NCBI GenBank assembly: GCA_004297665.1
Contig: SCUP01000009.1
Location: 1-5,032, forward strand
Reading direction: 5' to 3'
Length of the DNA: 5,032 nucleotides
Source of the DNA: Nitrosarchaeum sp.
GTDB taxonomy: Archaea > Thermoproteota > Nitrososphaeria > Nitrososphaerales > Nitrosopumilaceae
The position numbers and the translations under genes were made by a program. Each line of letters opens with the position of its first letter. The stretch's first letter is position 1. The notes under the pieces are model-generated. The model was not told the DNA's origin. It saw nothing but the letters and a program-made list of their open reading frames with translations, and did not search any database. Below are positions 1-5,032 of this stretch, one piece after another.

Positions 1-2652
1 AGATCCAGAACAATCCCACTAACAGAGAACCTCGGCATGACTGACGCCGTCTCTGCAACAAAATCAACTACAATCCCACTAACAGAGAACCTCGGCATGA
101 CTGACGCAGTATCAGCTACTAAAACAAAGACCATCTCACTAACAGAGAACCTCGGCATGACTGACGCAATTCAAATCAATACTTCCACAACCATTTCTCT
201 AACAGAAAGATTAGGAATGACTGACGCAGTATCAGCTACTGTCACCAAGACCATCTCACTAACAGAGAACCTCGGCATGACTGACGCAGTATCAGCTACT
301 AAAACAAAGACCATCTCACTAACAGAGAACCTCGGCATGACTGACGCCGTCTCTGCAACAAAATCAACTACAATCCCACTAACAGAAAAACTTGGTTTAC
401 AACAAGCTGGATTTTCACACGCTCTTTTAGTTAGTGGAACTACTGTCATAACACCAACCCCTGACTCTACTTTTGTTTCAGTAACTACTTCTAATTCCAA
501 GATTGAAGCTCCGTCTGCAGGATTCACTGGATCTAGTATGACAATCAATGTTAGCAATGTTACTAACGCAGTTCTTGACTTTAACTCAGGTAGTACAGTA
601 ACTCTAACAAAGCCTATGATAATCAACAATGACTTCCATGATAATAACACACCTGATGTTGAAACAACAATTTATGCAAATACCCAATTATCTGGAACTG
701 GTTGGGATAGTAACTTCAAAATCATTGCTACTGATACAGTTACAGTACCAACCAGCACAACTACGACAGGTTCTACAACTAGTACTACCACATATACAAA
801 TGCAATTGGAGTTGAACTAGGATCTGCCTCAACTACCATTAATCTTTCAAAACCACTACGTGTTGAATTCAAGAATGGAGCTAATCTATATGATACAGGA
901 TTTGTAAAATCATTTGATGGAACTACACAAATAGTTACCACAACATGTACTGCAGATGATGTTGATAATACAGGACTTGCAGCTGGAGCAGCATGCATCA
1001 TTGATGGTCCAACTGACTTTGTACTGTGGACTAGGCATCTCTCTACTGCAGGAGCAGCAAAGAGCTCTACCACCTCTACCACCTCTACCACCTCTACCAC
1101 CTCCGGTGGTGCAGGCGGAAATGGTCATGGCGCAACAGGTGTAGGTGGTACAAGTACTGGTGCAGGTGGATTTGGTGGAATCTTGGGTACTCTATTAACA
1201 ATAAACGAGATTACCTATGACAGATGTGAAGAAAATATTGCTACAATTCTAGTCTCTAGCGATGCTGACAAGGCTCCATCTGTAACTGTTCACACATCAA
1301 GATCAGGATCGGTTTTAGCCAAACTAGCAGACACCCAACCATATGAGCAATCAAACAAGATTACAAAACTTGACAAATATCTCTATGAAATCCCAATTAC
1401 TTCTGATGAGACATTTTTAATGGTAGTTGTTACTGAAGAAAAAGGAGTATCCAAAAACACTGTTCAATCAGCAATTCATCTCACATCATGTGAAGGAGCA
1501 ACAATAATCAGTAAAGTACCAGAAGAACAATATGAAGAAATTGTATCATCTGCACCAAAAATATTTGATGTTAAATTCCAAATTGAAAATGGCACTCAAC
1601 ATAGATCAGATACTGAATCTGAATTCTCTTATGTAGATAACCAAGACTTGAGTGTTTCTGCAGTTGTAGATGCACAAATACCATTGCAAAGAAGTGAACT
1701 CAGAGTAATTACCATGGGACAACCACAAGAAGAATACATTGCAATCAAAATGGATGTAGAGTCACTACCAATTTCAAACTCTACCTATGTAATTAGCGCA
1801 ACAATCCCATCATATTTGATGCAGGAACCTGCAATCTCATATTGGATTCATATCATTGATGAGAATCAAAATGAAGCAGAGTCCAAACAATACAACATTG
1901 GAGTAAAACCAATCTCTATTGGCGATATTTCATTTGAGATGGATATTGCAACCATAAAAGAAAGTGGTTCACTAGTTAGACCACAATTATTTGTAGATAA
2001 CAACGATTTACCATCATATGGTATAGTATCTCTACTTGTAAATGGAGAGATCATATCCAAGAAATCACAGTTATTCACAACTGGAGAAACAATCGTTAAT
2101 CTTGAGTGGAAATCGCCACACGTAGATGAGCACATTATCTATGATGTAATAGCAAACGTTGATTTGTATGACAAATCAATTTCTACCCAGTCTGCTAAAC
2201 TACACATTTATCCAAAAACAATAACCATGTTAGCCTCAGAAATAAAATCACTAGAATCTATTACAGAAAATGATACGATATTGGCAGACCCAGCATTAAT
2301 TTATGCATCAAATTCTGTTGATCAAAACTTGAGATTCCATGTGACAGCTCCAAATGGTCAGTGTATAATTGGTGTATCAGAAGAATGTGCAATACATGAC
2401 AGTACTACAAACCAACGTGGTGGATTGGCAAGTATTGAATATGAAGATCAAATAATTAGAGTAAGATATACTGGTCCAGATAGTCCACTTGAAAGATTCT
2501 CAATTACATCAGTTGATCCACTAGTAGATAATTGGATTGTATCCCTAGAAACATCAGATGGAGTTATTCCTCAAGCCCAAGCAATGAAAGATATGCCTAT
2601 CAAAGTAAAGTATAGAACACATTCAGAAACAATTACTGTTTATTCTGAATAA
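1..2652 (+). CDS. Large repeat-containing secreted/surface protein, 5'-truncated by the window edge
   Basis: The frame is open from base 1 (codon AGA) to TAA at 2650-2652, giving 883 visible residues, numbered here from base 1. The first ATG at 37 lies inside a repeat, so the real start and any signal peptide are upstream. Order: 20-residue repeats to residue 132; a Thr/Ser-rich beta domain (about 133-350) ending in Cys316...Cys332 and a DFVLWTRH motif; (STT)4; a Gly-rich linker (about 369-397); probable Ig-like domains (about 400-500, 520-640, 640-740); and a C-terminal domain with Cys788/Cys796 and a VRYTGPDSPLERFSI stretch. There are only six cysteines, spaced as three plausible disulfides, and about eight N-glycosylation sequons (for example N183, N186, N281, N530, N593, N757). 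No membrane helix or sorting motif is seen at the C-terminus. From memory, similar C-terminal and WT[RK]H-type domains recur in large thaumarchaeal surface proteins. A role in adhesion or S-layer association is inference; no enzyme motif is visible. It converges on glyS. Confidence 0.88.
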   Translation, partial: RSRTIPLTENLGMTDAVSATKSTTIPLTENLGMTDAVSATKTKTISLTENLGMTDAIQINTSTTISLTERLGMTDAVSATVTKTISLTENLGMTDAVSATKTKTISLTENLGMTDAVSATKSTTIPLTEKLGLQQAGFSHALLVSGTTVITPTPDSTFVSVTTSNSKIEAPSAGFTGSSMTINVSNVTNAVLDFNSGSTVTLTKPMIINNDFHDNNTPDVETTIYANTQLSGTGWDSNFKIIATDTVTVPTSTTTTGSTTSTTTYTNAIGVELGSASTTINLSKPLRVEFKNGANLYDTGFVKSFDGTTQIVTTTCTADDVDNTGLAAGAACIIDGPTDFVLWTRHLSTAGAAKSSTTSTTSTTSTTSGGAGGNGHGATGVGGTSTGAGGFGGILGTLLTINEITYDRCEENIATILVSSDADKAPSVTVHTSRSGSVLAKLADTQPYEQSNKITKLDKYLYEIPITSDETFLMVVVTEEKGVSKNTVQSAIHLTSCEGATIISKVPEEQYEEIVSSAPKIFDVKFQIENGTQHRSDTESEFSYVDNQDLSVSAVVDAQIPLQRSELRVITMGQPQEEYIAIKMDVESLPISNSTYVISATIPSYLMQEPAISYWIHIIDENQNEAESKQYNIGVKPISIGDISFEMDIATIKESGSLVRPQLFVDNNDLPSYGIVSLLVNGEIISKKSQLFTTGETIVNLEWKSPHVDEHIIYDVIANVDLYDKSISTQSAKLHIYPKTITMLASEIKSLESITENDTILADPALIYASNSVDQNLRFHVTAPNGQCIIGVSEECAIHDSTTNQRGGLASIEYEDQIIRVRYTGPDSPLERFSITSVDPLVDNWIVSLETSDGVIPQAQAMKDMPIKVKYRTHSETITVYSE
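17..386 (+). repeat. 70-bp exact direct duplication of the type-A unit (17-86 and 317-386)
   Basis: The two copies are identical and lie 300 bp, or five units, apart, so the same unit type brackets the visible array. The mismatches that end the identity are at 16 versus 316 and at 87 versus 387. The downstream copy then runs into the last, degenerate unit end (codons for TEKLG) at the array border. Confidence 0.9.
77..347 (+). repeat. 91-bp exact direct duplication inside the array (77-167 and 257-347)
   Basis: The two copies are identical base for base and lie 180 bp, or three units, apart. They carry the whole type-B unit and part of its neighbours. Identity breaks at 76 versus 256 and at 168 versus 348. 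Exact identity over 91 bp next to the much more diverged unit at 157-216 points to recent copying or gene conversion within the array. Confidence 0.9.
1066..1101 (+). repeat. 9-bp microsatellite (TCTACCACC)x4 coding for (STT)4
   Basis: Four perfect in-frame copies of TCTACCACC encode Ser-Thr-Thr and lead straight into the Gly-rich linker. The last ACCACC can pair with GGTGGT at 1105-1110, giving a 6-bp stem with a 3-nt loop. Because the unit is 9 bp, slippage would change length without breaking the frame. In the protein this is a flexible Ser/Thr hinge, possibly O-glycosylated (inference), between the WTRH-motif domain and the Ig-like part. Confidence 0.9.
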
Positions 2653-2669
2653 TCTAATATTTTTCAAAA
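2653..2669. terminator. 17-bp convergent intergenic gap, possible T-rich terminator
   Basis: Only 17 bp separate the TAA of the surface-protein gene from the TAG of glyS. The + strand carries a run of five T at about 2660-2664, and the - strand has a run of four T just past the glyS stop. There is no convincing hairpin. Archaeal termination often needs only a T-tract, so both transcripts could end here or run into each other. The support is weak. Confidence 0.25.
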
Positions 2670-4127
2670 CTATGGATATGCAGTAAATTCAGAAAGAATA
2701 GAATCAATCTCTGAAATTTTGATTCTGTTTTGCTCCATTGAATCTCTTTTACGCAATGTTACTGTTTGATCTTCCAAAGTTTGATAATCAACAGTAATAG
2801 CAAATGGTGCACCTATCTCATCTAGTCTTCTGTATCTTCTTCCTATTGCACCGGAATGATCCAAAAATACATCGTATTTTCTTTTGATTGAAAGATATAT
2901 CTCATCTGTCTTTTCTTTTAACCCATCTTTTTTTATCAATGAAAGAACACCAATATGTATGGGAGCCAAATATGGCTTTAGAGATAATACAGTTCTTTCA
3001 TTTTCCTTATCATCATAAAGTGAATGCTCTAAGATTGTGTAAAGACTACGATCAATTCCCATTGAAATCTCAAAAACATGAGGCAAAACTTTTTCCTCAT
3101 TATCCATTACTTCAAATTTCTCTTTACTTTTCTTGGCATGACTAGATAAATCATAGTCTGATCTGTAATTGCATGCAACTAGCTCAAGCCAACCTATTGT
3201 AGTTTCAACTTCAAAATCAAACGCAACTTGAGCATAGAATGCCTTTTCCTTATCCCCTAGTTTTCTGAATCTACTTTTTGTTACATCTATTCCTGTCTTC
3301 TCATAAAATTCGATTAATATTGCTAAATAATATGCCACAAACTTGTTTGGAATTATGTTTGATTCTACTGCTTCTTTACATGTCATCACTTGAAGTTTAG
3401 AATCAACCTGAATTCTAAGTATAGTATCTGTAATTTCAGAAAACTTTTCCATATTATCTAATTTTGTTGGATTACAAAACACTTCAATCTCTGCTTGATA
3501 AAATTCTCTTAAACGAAGTAGACTCTGCCTTGGTGATATCTCATTTCTAAAACTTTTGCCAACTTGGGCAATTCCAAGTGGCAGCTTACCTCTCATAGTC
3601 TTAAACAGTCTTGGAAAATCAACAAAGATAGACTGACATGTCTCAGGTCTAAGATATGCAGGTTCCTCATCTGGACCAATTTCTACTTTGAACATCATGT
3701 TAAATTTTTTGGCATTTTCAAAACCTCCCTTGCATTTTGGGCACTTGATATTGTTTTGCAAAATAGCCTTATCAAATTCCTCCAAATCTGCACTTTCAGG
3801 AATTTCTATTTTTGAGATTTCAGAAATAGTTCTGTCTGCTCTAAAAGTTGACTTGCATTTTGTACATTTTATTATTGGATCTGCAAAATTTCCCAAGTGA
3901 CCAGATGCCTCAAATACAGATTTTGACATTATCTGTGAGCCATCAATTTCCATCATGCCGTCTCTTCTGATTAGTTCTCTGCGCCATAATTCCAGAAATT
4001 TATTTTTCAAACTTACACCAGAAGGCCCATATTCCCAAAAACCTGCTTGTGCATCAGCATAAACCTCACAGCTAGGAAAGTAAAATCCACGCTCAAGTGC
4101 TAATTTCATTACGTCTTCATAATTCAT
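2670..4127 (-). CDS. glyS: Glycyl-tRNA synthetase, archaeal/eukaryotic-type class II
   Basis: This enzyme charges tRNA-Gly with glycine using ATP, in the cytoplasm; the family acts as a homodimer. It has 485 residues. The N-terminal part has RGFYFPS (13-19), FWEYGP (30-35) and ASGHLGNFADP (74-84). Two CxxC pairs (C88/C91 and C129/C132) form a probable zinc ribbon in the insertion. RPETCQ is at 160-165. Motif 2 is FRNEISPR (193-200) followed by REFYQAE (207-213), and motif 3 is GIDR (357-360). The C-terminal anticodon-binding domain (about 387-475) has SGAIGRRYRRLDEIGAPF and a TLEDQTVTLR stretch. Typical family members have RPETAQG and EPSFG, whereas this one reads RPETCQS and EISMG. It is on the short side for archaeal members, which as I recall are often about 570 residues, and looks intact. 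The ATG at 4125-4127 has GGTGA 9 nt upstream. It lies 31 bp downstream of nfo and is probably co-transcribed with it. Stop is TAG. Confidence 0.96.
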   Translation of the reverse strand: MNYEDVMKLALERGFYFPSCEVYADAQAGFWEYGPSGVSLKNKFLELWRRELIRRDGMMEIDGSQIMSKSVFEASGHLGNFADPIIKCTKCKSTFRADRTISEISKIEIPESADLEEFDKAILQNNIKCPKCKGGFENAKKFNMMFKVEIGPDEEPAYLRPETCQSIFVDFPRLFKTMRGKLPLGIAQVGKSFRNEISPRQSLLRLREFYQAEIEVFCNPTKLDNMEKFSEITDTILRIQVDSKLQVMTCKEAVESNIIPNKFVAYYLAILIEFYEKTGIDVTKSRFRKLGDKEKAFYAQVAFDFEVETTIGWLELVACNYRSDYDLSSHAKKSKEKFEVMDNEEKVLPHVFEISMGIDRSLYTILEHSLYDDKENERTVLSLKPYLAPIHIGVLSLIKKDGLKEKTDEIYLSIKRKYDVFLDHSGAIGRRYRRLDEIGAPFAITVDYQTLEDQTVTLRKRDSMEQNRIKISEIDSILSEFTAYP

Positions 4128-4136
4128 TATACTAAT

Positions 4137-4141
4137 TCACC
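4137..4141 (-). promoter_or_regulatory. Shine-Dalgarno site GGTGA for glyS
   Basis: On the minus strand GGTGA lies in the nfo-glyS gap, 9 nt before the ATG. It complements the UCACC of the archaeal 16S 3' end. Its presence here, with no such site in front of nfo, fits the archaeal pattern of leadered internal operon genes and leaderless first genes, and it supports the chosen glyS start. Confidence 0.65.
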
Positions 4142-4158
4142 AATGATGAAATAAATTC

Positions 4159-4998
4159 CTACGCCAACTCCTTTACTTTTCTTATATTTTCAAAGTCATC
4201 TCTAATATTATCAATTGGAGTTTCTAAAATTATTGGAATCTTTTTCTTATTCGCAGTTTTTATTACTTCAGATAATCCATTTTCTCCAATGTTTCCCAAT
4301 CCAATATGGTAGTGTCTATCAAGATTGCAGCCAATCTCTCCCTTGGCATCATTAAGGTGTAAAATCTTCAAATTCTCAAATCCTACTGTATCATTAAATT
4401 TTACAAAAGTATCTCTGACTGATTTTTCTGTTCTTAGATCATATCCAGAAACAAATGCATGACATGTATCAAGACAAACACCAAATTTTTTTGTAGGCTT
4501 TAACTGATTAAAAATCTCTGCCAACTGCTCAAAATTTGCACCAACAGAATTTTTTTGCCCGGCAGTATTTTCTAGTAAAATCATTACATCATTTTTTGTT
4601 TGTCCTGCTTTGTTTAGTCCTTTAACTAGTTGTTTGATTCCTGCTTCTTCACCTGTCCCTAAATGGCTGCCAAGATGTGTAACCAAATATGGAATACCTA
4701 ACTTTCCACATCTATCAACTTCATTAATCAGTGTATTTACTGATTTTTCAAACCCGTCTTCTTTTGGAGTGGATAGATTTGGCAAATATGGCATATGGGC
4801 ACATGTTGCAAATCTATCTATCTTACTTGTTTTTAATTTCCCTCTGAAATTTGCAATATCATTATCTAAAAGATCTTTTGCATGCCATCCTCTTGGATTT
4901 CTAGTAAATATTTGAAAAGCAGAACACTCTCTTTCTACGGCATTATCTACTGCTTTGTCAATTGAACCTGAGATCGAAACATGGCAACCGATCTGCAT
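4159..4998 (-). CDS. nfo: Endonuclease IV, abasic-site DNA repair nuclease
   Basis: This AP endonuclease (base excision repair) cuts DNA 5' of abasic sites and belongs to the TIM-barrel Xylose isomerase-like/Nfo family. It has 279 residues, the normal family length. All nine metal ligands known from E. coli Nfo have counterparts: H68, H108, E143, D177, H180, H214, D227, H229 and E259. They sit in the motifs AHMPYLPNLSTP, THLGSHLG, LLENTAGQ, CLDTCHAF, LHLNDAK, DRHYHIGLG and ILETP. Three Zn ions are therefore expected. The N-terminus GCHVSISGS matches the usual start of the family. The ATG at 4996-4998 is the only possible start, because an in-frame TGA lies two codons upstream. The stop is TAG at 4159-4161. 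It is the first gene of a probable nfo-glyS unit. The gene looks intact and ordinary. Confidence 0.96.
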   Translation of the reverse strand: MQIGCHVSISGSIDKAVDNAVERECSAFQIFTRNPRGWHAKDLLDNDIANFRGKLKTSKIDRFATCAHMPYLPNLSTPKEDGFEKSVNTLINEVDRCGKLGIPYLVTHLGSHLGTGEEAGIKQLVKGLNKAGQTKNDVMILLENTAGQKNSVGANFEQLAEIFNQLKPTKKFGVCLDTCHAFVSGYDLRTEKSVRDTFVKFNDTVGFENLKILHLNDAKGEIGCNLDRHYHIGLGNIGENGLSEVIKTANKKKIPIILETPIDNIRDDFENIRKVKELA

Positions 4999-5020
4999 AT
5001 GTCACAACTTTACCTAAACA

Positions 5021-5030
5021 TAATTTAAAT
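5021..5030 (-). promoter_or_regulatory. TATA-like box upstream of nfo, probable leaderless promoter
   Basis: On the minus strand ATTTAAATTA is centred about 28 nt before the nfo ATG. Archaeal TATA boxes sit about 26-27 nt before the transcription start, so the transcript would begin at or within a few bases of the ATG. No good Shine-Dalgarno precedes this ATG, which agrees with leaderless initiation. The factor-B element that should lie just upstream is at or beyond the window end, so it cannot be judged. Confidence 0.5.
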
Positions 5031-5032
5031 CA

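Larger units (their letters stand above)
1..396 (+). repeat. In-frame 60-bp tandem repeats (20-residue units), six full plus one partial
   Basis: Full units start at 37, 97, 157, 217, 277 and 337, and bases 1-36 are the end of a seventh. The consensus unit is MTDAVSATKTKTISLTENLG. The spacing is exactly 60 bp with no indels. A 30-nt core (18-47 and the same phase in later units; it encodes LTENLGMTDA) is identical in five of its six occurrences and has 16 G/C by my count, richer than the AT-rich surroundings. The other half of each unit varies. By sequence the units run A, B, C, B', B, A. Unit C (157-216) is the diverged one, reading MTDAIQINTSTTISLTERLG. The array probably continues upstream. 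Repeats with an LT[ED]/MTD rhythm resemble the Ser/Asp-rich repeats of other thaumarchaeal surface proteins (recollection). A stalk or spacer role is inferred. Confidence 0.95.

Noticed and set aside
18..396. CRISPR-like look: identical 30-nt cores alternating with 30-nt variable segments
   Set aside because: The variable segments are related to one another, two of them recur, and the whole array is one uninterrupted reading frame with a conserved 20-residue protein period. It is a protein repeat, not repeat-spacer DNA.
171..650. Antisense open frame with a repeated VSEMV pattern
   Set aside because: It is the reverse complement of the coding repeats. The periodicity is inherited from the sense gene, and no start signal or family resemblance is seen.
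910..1128. Antisense frame with an RGG-box-like run
   Set aside because: The Arg-Gly-Gly run is simply the antisense of the (STT)4 microsatellite; RNA-binding RGG identity would be a coincidence of codons.
2888..3900. Several plus-strand frames of 70-85 codons across glyS
   Set aside because: They lie wholly inside a strongly conserved gene on the other strand, have low-complexity Phe/Leu/His-rich translations and no ribosome site or promoter.
2928..4556. Runs of seven A on the minus strand (2928-2934 in glyS; 4486-4492 and 4550-4556 in nfo) as possible programmed slippage sites
   Set aside because: They encode Lys-rich stretches at expected places in intact proteins, and such runs are common in AT-rich genes. 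No alternative product is suggested.
4610..4915. 101-codon plus-strand frame inside nfo
   Set aside because: It is a shadow of nfo. The region is fixed by the nfo metal-ligand motifs, and the translation has no recognisable features.

Overview
The window looks like chromosome from a low-GC ammonia-oxidising archaeon of the Thaumarchaeota (Nitrososphaerota), most likely the marine Nitrosopumilus side of the group. I infer this from three things. The glycyl-tRNA synthetase is of the archaeal/eukaryotic class with a CxxC...CxxC insertion. The surface protein has a repeat stalk and C-terminal domains that I recall from Nitrosopumilus-type genomes. The promoter and ribosome-site signals are archaeal: a TATA-like box about 28 nt before an ATG with almost no leader, and a GGTGA Shine-Dalgarno for the downstream operon gene. 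No database search was possible, so the lineage is an inference.

Layout. Bases 1-2652 (+) are the 3' part of a large secreted or surface repeat protein. It is open from base 1, so its true start and signal peptide lie upstream. It begins with an in-phase array of 60-bp / 20-residue repeats (to base 396). Then come a Thr-rich beta domain ending in a C...C...WTRH motif, a short Ser-Thr-Thr microsatellite, a Gly-rich linker, two or three probable Ig-like beta-sandwich domains, and a C-terminal domain with a Cys pair. Seventeen bases separate its stop from the convergent stop of glyS. Bases 4998-2670 (-) are a two-gene unit transcribed right to left: nfo (endonuclease IV), a 31-bp gap with a Shine-Dalgarno, then glyS (glycyl-tRNA synthetase). 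A probable promoter for the pair lies at the right edge of the window.

How the parts relate. nfo and glyS are housekeeping functions (abasic-site repair and tRNA charging) that probably share a transcript. The surface protein is an unrelated, convergent neighbour. No mobile element, CRISPR array, RNA gene or defence system is visible. The most unusual feature is the repeat array. It is a mosaic (order A-B-C-B'-B-A) of a perfectly conserved 30-nt core and variable 30-nt segments. One five-residue segment has the same protein sequence written in two completely different sets of codons.
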